Source of the DNA: Bolinopsis microptera
Lineage: Eukaryota > Ctenophora > Tentaculata > Lobata > Bolinopsidae
NCBI RefSeq assembly: GCF_026151205.1
Contig: NC_087078.1
Location: 17,067,118 to 17,131,117, forward strand
Reading direction: 5' to 3'
DNA: 64,000 nucleotides
The notes under the pieces are model-generated. The model was given only the letters and a program-made list of their open reading frames with translations. It was not told the DNA's origin and made no database searches. This document shows positions 43,497-54,519 of the stretch, one piece after another (position 1 is the first letter of the stretch; each line of letters begins with the position of its first letter). The position numbers were made by a program, and so were the translations under genes.

Positions 43497-43790
43497 ATGC
43501 CGCTACATCTACAGAACGATCTGGAGGTACAACTGTACAAGGAGTGGCTCGACCAGAATTTGAGCCATGAAGAAAAAGCCTTAATTTACGAGTTACGAAG
43601 TTCAGAGAGCTTCCAACGCGATGAAGAGTGGTGTGTCGTTAAGCAGGACTCATATCTGAAGCCTAATTGTAACTGTACCCACACCCAAACAGAAAGGGAA
43701 ATTGTAACTACTTCTACTTCTCCCTCTCCCGGAACTCTGCGACGGTGCTATGAACGGTACTGTGAACAGTACTGTGAACGGTACCGTTAA
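43497..43790 (+). CDS. Hypothetical 97-aa frame entering the 12-bp minisatellite
   Basis: The ATG at 43497 opens a frame whose first ~80 residues are non-repetitive, acidic and helical, with a Cys/His piece (NCNCTHTQ). It then enters the minisatellite in a frame reading YCERY and stops. The membrane-anchor frame through the same array is one base different, so if these belong to one gene it is frameshifted. No domain is recognised. Confidence 0.3.
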   Translation: MPLHLQNDLEVQLYKEWLDQNLSHEEKALIYELRSSESFQRDEEWCVVKQDSYLKPNCNCTHTQTEREIVTTSTSPSPGTLRRCYERYCEQYCERYR

Positions 43791-44228
43791 CGGTACTGTG
43801 AACGGTACTGTGAACGGTACTTTGAACACTATCGTCATTAACGGTACCGTGAACGGTACCGTTAACGGTTCTGTGAACGGTACTGTGAACGGTACTGTGA
43901 ACGGTACTGTGAACGGTACTGTGAACGGTACTGTGAACGGTACTGTGAACGGTACTGTGAACGGTACTGTGAACGGTACTGTGAACGGTACTGCGAACGG
44001 TACTGTGAACACTATCGTCATCAACGGTACCGTGAACGGTACCGTTAACGGTACTGTGAACGGTACTATGAACGGTACTGTGAACAGTACTGTGAACAGT
44101 ACTGTGAACGGTACTGTGAACGGTACTTTGAACACTATCGTCATCAACGGTACCGTGAACGGTACTGTGAACGGTACTGTTAACGGTACTGTGAACGGTA
44201 CTGTGAACGGTACTGTGAACGGTACTGC
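43743..44228. repeat. 12-bp minisatellite AACGGTACTGTG, ~40 units
   Basis: The unit is highly conserved, with a higher-order interruption of the form ACTATCGTCAT seen three times (about 43829, 44011 and 44137). This divides the array into blocks, so larger units duplicated after the 12-mer arose. Confidence 0.95.
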
Positions 44229-44334
44229 TGCACAATCGTTGATTGTGCCGAGATTGTTTTGTTATGTATTATTGTTATTGATAATATTATTACTCCAAAA
44301 AATCAGAAATAAAAAGAAAAACACAAAACACTGA
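43750..44334 (+). CDS. Repeat protein of NGTV units with C-terminal membrane anchor, 194 aa
   Basis: About 40 tetrapeptide units Asn-Gly-Thr-Val are encoded by the 12-bp unit AACGGTACTGTG. Each is an N-x-T glycosylation sequon. The same frame continues past the array into non-repetitive sequence: a hydrophobic helix (FCYVLLLLIILLL) followed by a Lys/Arg tail (QKIRNKKKNTKH) and a stop. That is the layout of a heavily glycosylated cell-surface protein with a short cytoplasmic tail. No signal peptide is seen. A 12-bp array is open in several frames on both strands by arithmetic alone, so only the anchored end argues for this frame. Confidence 0.35.
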   Translation: MNGTVNSTVNGTVNGTVNGTVNGTLNTIVINGTVNGTVNGSVNGTVNGTVNGTVNGTVNGTVNGTVNGTVNGTVNGTVNGTANGTVNTIVINGTVNGTVNGTVNGTMNGTVNSTVNSTVNGTVNGTLNTIVINGTVNGTVNGTVNGTVNGTVNGTVNGTAAQSLIVPRLFCYVLLLLIILLLQKIRNKKKNTKH

Positions 44335-45010
44335 TAACGATTTTGACTTTCGGAGCGCGGCATTCCAATGTTTCACCTTGTCATTCGCACATTAGCGTGT
44401 TGCGATGTTCCTATACAAAGAAAATTACCAGTTGTAACACTACACAGGCTAAACAAGGAAAACACATCGCGAATATAATCGGTGACTCGATCTCTTTATG
44501 AAGTTTATGATGCCAATCATGGAACTGGAAGATTAGAAGAGTGAGGTCTTAGAAGAGAGACTGATTTCATTTTCTTTATCTGTGCTATTTGTATTTCATG
44601 GTAACGGTCATATGATTTAATTAAATTTATCAGGTGGAAGGGGGGAGGGACTAACTTGCATACACATACGGTTCACGTACTCTACCCGATATTTGGGTTT
44701 TGTTATCAATTCTTTTAGTTTTGTTTAAAAGAAGGAGACACTATAAACACTGTTCATTCTACCTACCTATTGGGGTATTAATTAACATCATTAATTGTAC
44801 GGTAAGCTGTGAATGGTATGGTGATTTTTTGTTATTCATTATTGTTATTGATAATATTGTTCAAAAAAAGCAGAAAAGAACAAAAGAGAAAAAATGTTTC
44901 TTATCATGTTGCGATTTTCTTATCTTATGAAAAGATAAGACCCGTTATAACACAGGCTAAACAAGGGAAACTCATTTGGAATATTATCAGTCGATCTCTT
45001 TTCCCCATTC
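44240..45010. repeat. Diverged tandem duplication downstream of the NGTV array
   Basis: Segments at about 44252-44520 and 44830-45010 share TTGTTATTGATAATATT, a Lys-codon-rich run, and ACAGGCTAAACAAGG in order. In the second copy the membrane-anchor sequence is again encoded (FCYSLLLLIILF followed by KKSRKEQKRK). Confidence 0.65.
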
Positions 45011-46402
45011 ACTCACGGCCTTCAAAATGTAATTAGCTGAGGTTTATGATATAAATCAGGGTCATATTCCCAAAAGAACGTGGGGCACAAGTCCCCCAAG
45101 ATTTTGTGACTTTAAGGAAGAAGAAAAAGTTAAACAGAACAGCTCAATTTTCAGGTCTCAACAGCACGACAAAAATGAATAAAATGATCCTGAATACCTA
45201 TGATATTACCTGTGATGGCGTGATATGTATCAGTACTAGACATCAAATCTTCTCCCACTAAATCGCTCGCCCAAATGTTTTTTAAACTTGTGAAAAGGCA
45301 ATGAAGGTATGAAAATGATTTCAATCGGTGTATTTTCAGACGCTGATTCTGAATCACCCCCATGACTTAGGGTAAAAATTCTTCCCTGAGGAGCTACGGG
45401 CAAAAAACCCAAGTCACGTGATAATTTGTGGAGGAGCGAAATAATAAGAGCCCAGCAAATCACAACATGTAGGTGGCCCAGTGTAAGAACAGAAAGGACG
45501 TTTCCTTTTCACTTTTGTGACGTAATCGTATTCAGTATTCAAAACCAAATACAAATTGAACTTCCTATGAGTTTAATTTGATTAAAAGGTTGAAGATTTT
45601 GAGTCCACAAACATAAATAGGTGTAGTGGGGTTCCCACAAAATATGGTAATCTTTAAAACTCATCCACAATCCAGTTTGTCATTGTGCATATATGAATAA
45701 TTATAACGATATAATAAAATGCTGCGCTTATGAATATGCCTATCGATAATTACTCGTTGATGGAATGATTGAATATTATATTTTCTTTCTGCCACCACTG
45801 TGTTTTGCTGCTGCCTCTTACTAATCTGTAGACACTACCTTATAAGCTTATATAAGTAGCAATTCATTTTCCATTTCGGAGATTTTCAACTAAACATTGA
45901 ATGTTACGAATAAGATCTTTTGTTATACGGAACTTTAAACCTTGAATACACCAAAATTATATTATAATAATCTTCAAAATGTAGCAATGTAAATGTCAAA
46001 GTAGCTTCTCAACTTATTTGTTCAATAAAATATACCCAGTCCCCCTCAACCACCTGGACAAAGCAGCAACTGTTCAGTCATCAGATAATGGAGGATTTGA
46101 TCAAAAGAGGGGTTCATCTTGGTTACAATTATTACTTTTAATTTTATAATGCATTAGCTCTGTCACTATCTTGACGGTAGTGCTCAAATTTATTAGGAAT
46201 AGATCCAGCGACATGACACATGCTTCTTTGTGACACAATTTACGTAATTTATTGCTTTCAATAAAGCTTTCCCTGTATCTCATGGCATGACACGTTGTCG
46301 CACTTAAAAATGTTATCTTTGTGTTATTCAGTAGTTGTGCATCAAATTCTATCATAAATCATCCGTCAGGCAATTGCATTTTAGCTGTTCGGTAACCATA
46401 AA
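45011..46402. other. Noncoding stretch, nothing recognised
   Basis: Short minus-strand frames at 45151-45463 have no recognisable domain. About 45316-45390 is similar to 3656-3722, so it is a dispersed repeat. The rest is AT-rich 3' flank of the HD gene. Confidence 0.4.
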
Positions 46403-48726
46403 TCAATCTTGGGAGCAAAGGTCCGTACATTCTTCTACCTCAGTGCCACCTTCTATTTCCCCATCTTTAATACCGCACGTGTGCCCTTTTTCTTTGCACG
46501 TTCTGAGATGTTCGGCGCGTCCTCTCAGGATAACAACCTCACCCTGCACGTTCTTCCGGGCGTTCTCCTCCGCAAACTGACGGAACTCTCTCGTACAGAA
46601 CACGTACTTTCGTTCTAAAAACTTCTCCATCACCTGGAGGGAAACAAAATGTTAAAGGAGAGGGTCTGTTGCCAATATAAGGGATCTTTCAACGGTGGTT
46701 TCAAATTTGGGGGTTCATGTGATTACATTTGCTAGAGTTAGTTAGTTCCCCCTTCTAAGGACTGATATTGGACGGGCCATTATAATTGCTTAATTGCTTG
46801 AAAAATTATCACTGCTTATTCAAGCCTATTCTTATTTCAAAATATGATAATTTTTTAATGAGTATACTGAATGCTGTTTATTGAAATTACCTGAGCTCGC
46901 CTTGTGCAGAATTCCTCCTCTCCCACATGGCTATATTCCTTCCGTATCTTTTTGGCGTAGAGCGTGTACTCCACAGGATTGCTGCCCAAGATAGACAGAT
47001 CAAAATCCAGAAAGTAGTGAACGTCACGTGTCTTGGGTTTGTCATCTTCCAGCTCCTGTAGTTATACAGCATGAAACCCTGATTTAACGTACAGTTGGGG
47101 GGAGGGAAAGTAAAACGGTAAATCAGAGTGTACAGTAAACTGGGTTTTTACTGTCTTTAGTATTTTGAAAAACTTCTCATCTAGGACTCACTCATAATCG
47201 TTGGCAACAAATACTAATTCAGTTATGTGTAAATCTAGCAAACACAAAACATACCCATCTTTTGATCCGGAACCTTATCGAATTACAATTTTCTTCCCTT
47301 CAAATGTATTTCACTATGACAGTATGACTGGGGGAAGGTTTGACAACTGACCTAAAATAGTTAAAACAACCTCCCCCCCCCCCCCCCCCCCCCCCCTCAA
47401 TGCAGCCCTATATACCTGTTATAATACTGACACTGACATGAGGTTTACCTTAGTATAATGACCAGATGATGTGAGATTGATCATATGTTTCACACCCTTC
47501 ACCACGTCCGCATCAAGCTCTACGTCTCTAGCACAGCTCTCAAATGCTCGGACACTCTCTTCTTCGTTATTGTTGCTCTGACAATTTTAAAAAGTTAGAT
47601 TATATCGTGGGAGGTTGTGAGTGAAACTGTAAAGATTAAAATATGTGCTTTATTTAAAGTTTTATTTAAACTTTATACCATATGATATTGAATTCGTTTA
47701 AATCTCAGTGGTAAGTCAGTAGTTACTCCAGAATGTTATTCAAGTGTGTTCTAACACTATAAATTTATATGTTTTTATAAATTAGCACGTCAACTGTGCA
47801 TGCGACTATACTGAAATAGCGGTCACCTTAGGATCATATATGTAGTCGTGAAAGAAGATAGCGAAGAGAACTGTTCTGGGAAAGGTCAACTCCTGGTAGA
47901 AGTGCTTAAAGTTCAGAATCATTTGGTAGATATGTTCAGTGTTGTGGTACTTCCTGAATAAAGCTGTGTTGGAGGCTTCAACAGCTAGTTTTAGTTGTAG
48001 CAGAATATAATTAAATATTTTGCCTTGCTATAAAACGGTATTTTAAAACCTTGTTAAGGTTTTTACAAACTTGTCAACAAAATAAGGTGAGAATTAACTG
48101 GGCACGTATAAAACATAATTTTAAAATCAAACCGGAAATTTTAAGATTGCGGTTTATATGGAAGTTGTGAAATATTCATCTTGATGAGTATATTGTGAAT
48201 TATTCACAAGAGTCCAACTTAATTACAGTGTAATTGTATTAACGCACATCTTGAATATTTAGTATCTGATATTTGCTTATATGAATGGCACTATTTTTTT
48301 AAATACGACTTCTAAGTTTATTATTACATTTGCATTTAAATTTAAACCTATTCCGATTTAAGTGAAGAAACTTTTTTAATCTATTTTAAGCGATCTATTA
48401 AGATTTTACATTTCTTACATTATAATACAATTTAATTTGTGGACCTCTGCAAGACATTTCAAGAGGTCTGTACTCTGTATGTATCAAGACAACAATACGT
48501 TCATATATACCTAACGTCGTCCTCAATACATTTGCAACTTGGATTTATACAAAGATAGAAAGTAAAACCTGATAGGCTCGGAGTATTTCTGGTATATATC
48601 GTAAAACCACTCTCCTATTATGAGCTGATCGTCAGTGTAATGCCTAGTCAGTGTCTGCCATTCTATCCACAACATTTCTTTCTTCGTGTCAATAAAGCCC
48701 CTGTCTCGTTTAGATCTCACTTCCAT
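46403..48726 (-). CDS. HD-domain phosphohydrolase (COG4339-like), five exons, ~269 aa
   Basis: The exons are 48726-48569, 47953-47827, 47577-47449, 47055-46891 and 46633-46403, with GT-AG borders and phases that sum correctly to a stop. It resembles the predicted metal-dependent HD-superfamily phosphohydrolases. Features: an N-terminal WF..IYQKYSEPIR helix, then YHNTEHI, giving the first metal-binding His, then FFHDYIYDP with the HD doublet, a region with GHYTK, and FLDFDLSILGS, supplying the downstream Asp. Helices with EYSHVGEEEF and FLERKYVF follow, then an E-NARKN segment. After the conserved domain there is a ~40-residue tail with several Cys and acidic residues. The expected activity is hydrolysis of a phosphoester or nucleotide; the substrate is unknown. 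It is probably cytosolic and is intact as far as visible. Confidence 0.85.
47370..47396. repeat. Poly(C) tract in HD gene intron
   Basis: A run of about 26 C residues within the intron 47448-47056. Similar tracts occur at 41306-41327 and 42016-42034. Confidence 0.95.
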
Positions 48727-51700
48727 CCTCTCACCTTACCTACAACAGTTACCTAATGACGCTTTGCTAACATTCAATTTATTTTAGAGGTTTTCCTTGA
48801 TAATTTTATTTTATAACAACTGTAACGTAAGAAGATTGCTAAATGTCCACACATCAAAGGAATAAAAACACTCATTGTACATCATCACACGTCACAACCG
48901 TAACTAATTGCGGACATATAGTGGTAATGACTAGGGTGCTTAAGAAGATTTAAGAAGAGTTTAGCTGATGAATAACAAGTAAGCATTAAAGGTAAGCTGG
49001 AGGCGAACTAGAAAACTCACTCAGCAGTGTATATAACGACGCAAACAAATGTACAGTGGTCAAGTACTGTACGAATTTCAGACAGCAAAGTTTATACTTA
49101 ACTTGTAGTTGTAATTGATCGTTCACACAATTGACAATAACGCTAATTAGCATGAAGTCACAACTTTACTACATTGCATTATAATGATGGCGCTATTTAA
49201 TGTTGAGGTGTACAAATGCAGCAGCTTACAGTTAGACTGAGTTACACGGAATAGTGATGCAAAAACTATACAAGCATCAATACAGCCCTGGCAGAATGAT
49301 AACTTCTAGCTGTAGCGGTAATAAGTAATTATATTCTTATATTAGAGCAAAGATGTTCTACTGGTGGCCGGGAAGGTGAACCATATTTATTTGGACACGT
49401 GGCAGTGATTCTGATTCAAACCTTCTGGTCACTGGTCGGTAAATGAAAATCTACCTTATCGGACCTTATTTGGACGGACATTAAATGAACGGACATAAAT
49501 ATGAACAGACATTAATATGAACGCTAGAAGGCATTTAAAACCATCAAAAATCCGACTTTCTTTTTTGTTAAATTTCAGCAAATGATTTTTAAATCCATTT
49601 TTATACAGTAAATAAGAAAAGCAGTCGTTAAGCAGTAAAAATGTTAAAATATGTGTACATGATCAGTGTCTAATATCACATATCATCTTCATCAATTGAG
49701 TTTCGTGCATGATATAATCCATGCTTAAAGCATCAGTGATTTCTAGCTTTATGGAAACATTTTTTATCAAACTACCCCGGTCCTGCATTTCAGTGTTAAC
49801 TTTTACAAGCCATTCGGCGTAAAATGGTTTTATCTTACTCTTAGACAACTTTAGGTTAACCTTAACATCAAGTGGAGCTTTCCTAGCAATGTTTCATTAC
49901 CTCCCCTGAGTTATATGATCTATAACAACGTCGGACAATGTCCTTGGCAACACGATTTACCGTAATATCTAGAGGCTGGAACATGTTGTCATGTTGGCGG
50001 GGACTAGCTTATGAACTATGTTGTTGAGTGCCATAATTTCGTTGACTTTTTCCGCCAAGTGACTCTTGAAAACATCATATACTAGTAGAGTTATATTTTT
50101 TTAGAGAATATTTTAAAGGTGTACAGTGTAAGCATAGTTCAACAATGTCTCTATTCATATTGCCAAATTGCTTCCAGGCGTTTTGCACGAGTAAAATGCT
50201 CAAAAATGTTTGCCTTCGACAAACTTTAACTGTACGGTACTATAGTATTGAAATTTATAAAACCTTTGAAATTCTGACTGTTGCGCACAGAAAATCATTC
50301 CTACACCCCTGAATTATCTGCTATTACATATGAACATCGCGAGGTATCTAGTAGGGTTAGGACAGGAGGAATTATTTTACGGGAAATTGAATAAAATTGA
50401 ATCAAGTAATCAAGCTTTCTTGGAAACGCGTAGAGTCACTAGTATAGACATGGGTATCCGTATAAGTAAAAGTATAACTTACAAGTCATTATCAGGGTAC
50501 CAACTACCACATCACGATTGAGAAATTTAATTATATCTCCCCAAGAATTTTACGCTGGGGACCTCGAGGCTTTATAATTATATGCTCTCTCGTACCACAA
50601 TTAGAAAGTCTATTATTTTACTCTTATAACCATTGTCAGTCCACTTAGTGTCGGGGTGCAAACGTGAGGTAAAGTAAGATCATTTCCAGAAATCCTCCAT
50701 AAATTGCAGAATGTTTAAGGGCTGTTCCACACCAATTATACAGTCTTAAAATATTTCTTGTTTCATTGAATCATTCAGTCGGCTAACCTAATTTATCATT
50801 CGATCCCAACGCCAGCTCATTTCCGGATCTATGTCTTATTTTCAATTTTCAATTTTCTTAGTTCGTCAAATTTTGCTGAACGTCACTTTTTAAAACTTGC
50901 TATTTTCGCTCGAACTTCAAAGTTCAATTATTATAATTATGTATAACATTTTGAACTTTTATCCAATTGCATCGCTGCACTGCTGCCTTATTCCTTTATT
51001 CATTCTCCAGTTCAGCAAAGAATTTCCATTAGGGCAGCTGTAGTCAGTGTAATAAGCGCCAAGCGCGAGCACAGAATTTTTTTTCTCCGATTGTACAAAA
51101 TTTTATACCAATATTTTAGTCAAGATGTAAATAATTTTTATCCACCGGGTAGCAATGTTAGCTCAGCGTTCATCAGGATCGCGATTTTTACGCCGCGCAT
51201 TCGTCATACGCATGAAAAAATCTAATCGACGATAGAAATAGAGCGCTATGCGCACATTATTCGCTTCTTCGCTGTTATTTTCTGGTTGATTTCGTAAACG
51301 TTTTGTTTGAAACTCTCGAAACCAAGAGTTGTCCACTATTTTACTGCAATTATCTACTTGAAGTTTCTTTTAATGTTATCAAACAGTTTAAAGTGGAATA
51401 TTTGCTGTGCTTGATTATACACTGTAATTACATGATAGGGCCTTGCTAACGTAAATTGACAATTACAAATCACTTCAGTTTTCAAATCTATCGCTCAGGT
51501 TATGACCTATCTTAAAGTTCAACTGCTTGGTTAAATTACAGATATCAGTTTTGCAAAGAATTCATTCAAAGACATATTAAAGCAAATAAAGTAAGTATAA
51601 GTACAGCATGACATAGCATATCCTAGCAGTATATTGTTATTCACTTGATCTTTGATTTTATTCTGTGTTTCGGAGTTTTTGTTAAGTAGCAGGGTCCCCT

Positions 51701-52320
51701 GTGTTTTACTGACCAAATTAAGCCGCATGTCTATGAATGCCTACTTCATATTAACTTAATTAAAGAAGTATAGAACTGTATGACATATGTCTTTCTACTT
51801 TATCCGTTTACGTCTGACCGGTTGCCATTTTTCACTCTATGGTTATATACTTCTTTGTACATAATTCTGACAACAAATATAAAAGTGCCAAGTGGGTATC
51901 TATGTAATTTTCGTATCATATTAAATTAAATGGTTACATTCATACCCAAAGTTTAATTTTATATCTCACTGTACCATATTCATTGACTTATAGCTTATTA
52001 CATATTATAAGTTTTGATTTTATGTCCGGCCTATACTAGAAGGGTATTCTTCTAACAGTTTTTGACTGACTTGAATGTCCTGCACAGCAGTTTGAAGCTT
52101 CTTTAAATTATTTTTATTCTTATTGTATTACTGTGTAAATTTAATTATAATTCTAATTTATTTCTAATTCTCACTTTAATTAATTCTCACTTCGTTACTT
52201 TTCATAATGAATGTTTTTGGCACATCAGAATGAGCAAATGAATCGGGGGAACTGCTTCCTCTGACTCTGTCAAGTATAAAGTACATTATTTCCAATGTAT
52301 TTGTTGTTTTGATAATCTTT
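48727..52320. other. Gene-poor AT-rich stretch with one MITE copy
   Basis: A MITE of the TACCTTATCGGA family is at 49451-49535. No domain-bearing frame or RNA gene was recognised in the remainder. Confidence 0.45.
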
Positions 52321-52365
52321 CTTCGCTCTTACGAGTGGGTCAATCATTTATTTTAATGATATTGT

Positions 52366-52430
52366 TGACGAAGTGAGAATCTCCACTCAGTGTTTTTAAA
52401 ACACTGAGTTGAGATTCTCAACTCAGTGTT
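52366..52430. repeat. Hairpin of nested CACTCAGTGT/ACACTGAG repeats
   Basis: GAGAATCTCCACTCAGTGTT is followed directly by its inverted copy and then by a further AACTCAGTG copy. It can form a strong stem at the left edge of the tandem array. Confidence 0.7.
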
Positions 52431-53060
52431 GATATAACTCGGTTTCTGTTTGGAGTAAGGAACTAATTTTGGGCATCAGGCTGTTGAGTTATTAGCCCAA
52501 AACCTATTTTTACGCTCTCGCGAGTAGCAATTACAACAGCTAAAATCAAATTAACTCGGTTTCTGATTGGAGTATAAAAGAGCTAAATTTGGGCATTAAA
52601 TCATCATATTTAGTAGAACGTAATTAACTCTTCAGACTTCTGGTTAATGAGTTACTACTGTTATATGACCACACCCTTTTGGGCTCTCGCGAGTAACAAT
52701 AACAGCACTTACAATCAAAATAACTCAGTTTCTGATTAGAGTAAGGAGCTAAACTTGGGCATTGAAGTGTTCTAAATTATCACATTGAGTGGGTAGAGTG
52801 TTATTTAAAAATCCTCAGACATCAGGTTATTGAGTTATAATACCCCAAAAACTTCTTACGCTCTTGCTTGTAGCAATTGACACATTTCATACTAAATGTT
52901 CATCTTGAACATGAAATTGTTCAAAATCATCACATTAAGTGGATAAGTATAGATCAGCATGGTTTTAAAGTCAACATGCTTTAGATTGTTGAGTTATTAG
53001 TCCATATCCTATTTTACGGATCATCACATTGAGTGTCGTATAATTACATGGTATTAAAAT
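52430..53060. repeat. Degenerate tandem array, units of ~120-170 bp
   Basis: Units begin near 52435, 52552 and 52720 with TAACTCRGTTTCTG and contain GTTGAGTTATTA and ACGCTCTCGCGAGTA. Later units (to about 53060) are more diverged. Noncoding. Confidence 0.75.
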
Positions 53061-53214
53061 CTTCAGACTTTATGCTGTTGCATTTAAGAAAATATATGAA
53101 ATCATATGATTAACCAACAACACAAGGAAGGTGGTTAACCATGTCAGAGCGGCTGACTGTGAGTGATGTGAGCAAATGTGTAAAAGTGAACAAAATTATA
53201 ACTCATCATAAGGC

Positions 53215-53915
53215 AAATAATGTTTTAGTAAATTATATTAATATTATAAATCAAAATCTTATGATATTGTTATTATCTTAACTGCTGTAACTTACCATTT
53301 TAAATTTGTATTCATTGTATTTCTTGTATTCCTTGTATTCCTTGTATTCCTTGTATTCCTTGTATTCCTTGTATTCCTTGTATTCCTTGTATTCCTTGTA
53401 TTCCTTGTATTCCTTGTATTCCTTGTATTCCTTGTATTCCTTGTATTCATTGTATTCATTGTATTCCAGTACGTAATATAGGGTGTTTAAGCTGGTATTT
53501 CAATATTTGCTCAATATTTGCTCAATTTTCACAGATATCATCAAGAGTATTGTGACAAAGTAAACTTATTTCATATTTGTGCGACTGTATGATATTATCG
53601 TAATTCCCAGTACTTCCAGATCATCAAGTAATCCTACTGCACTACTCAGCATTCCTTGTCAGGGTGCCCTAAAAATTCCTCATATATTTTCTTAAATACA
53701 ACAGCATAAAGTCTGAAGATTTTAAAACCAAAATTTAGCAAATATTGAAATACCCTAGCTTAAACACCCTATATTACGTACTGGAATACAAGGAATACAA
53801 GGAATACGAGGAATGTAAATTTAAAATCTTAAGTTACAACAGTAACTGTTAAGATAATAACAATATCATGAGGTTTTGATTTATAATATTAATATAATTT
53901 ACTAAAAAGAAAAAG
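53215..53915. repeat. Inverted duplication with an expanded 10-bp minisatellite in one arm
   Basis: Left arm 53215-53520 and right arm about 53735-53915 are inverted copies. Both contain TTGTATTCCT-type 10-bp units: about 15 in the left arm (53312-53467) and only about three in the right (53783-53815, as AAGGAATACA). A further inverted fragment pair (53049-53100 and 53685-53730) is out of order, showing later rearrangement. Confidence 0.85.
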
Positions 53916-54142
53916 AAAAATTTAAAAAATAAATATTTAGTTTACAGTCCCCCTGTTAATGCTTAATCAATTAACACTAATACAACCACGCACCAGTCAC
54001 ATAAATTATTATGTGGTAGTAATACGTTTACAGTGTCACAATTGAAACATCTTATTACATGGTCAAAATAGTTTAATTTTGTCACAAAAAATATTATAAC
54101 TCTGTTTATAATGGCGCAGGAGGGTCAACCTGAAAAGAACAT

Positions 54143-54300
54143 TGCTTGACCCTCCTGCCCCACCGCATGGATCAGGAGGTTCATTTCAGAAAAAACAGTG
54201 CTTGACCCTCCTGCCCCACCACATGGATCAGGAGGTTCATTTCAGAAAAAACAGTGCTTGACCCTCCTGCCCCACCACATGGATTACGGGGGTCATTTGA
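54143..54300. repeat. 57-bp tandem repeat, three units
   Basis: Units begin TGCTTGACCCTCCTGCCCCA and contain ATGGATCAGGAGGTTCATTT. The third is truncated and diverged. It lies in a GC-richer patch. An open frame that starts here has no recognisable domain. Confidence 0.85.
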
Positions 54301-54519
54301 ACCCACGTGGGTTCAAGACCATGTGCACTTATTTCTACATCGCGCGCGATACGTGTGTGCGTGATTACATGAAATCTTACCGCGCCCTACGCCAAGTAGA
54401 CGAAAAGCGTGGTCGAAGAGCGAGAGTCGGTACAATAAATAAAACGAGAGTTGGTACATTTAACTGGCATTTTTTAACCGTGGTACAATCAGAATTGCAT
54501 ACAGCCGACACAGGATGAG

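Noticed and set aside
43743-44228. CRISPR-like regular repeat
   Set aside because: Uninterrupted 12-bp tandem units without spacers, in a eukaryotic genome.
43650-44235. Minus-strand frames reading HSTV or TVPF repeats
   Set aside because: Consequence of a 12-bp repeat being open in several frames. The minus-strand frames have no anchored, non-repetitive domain.
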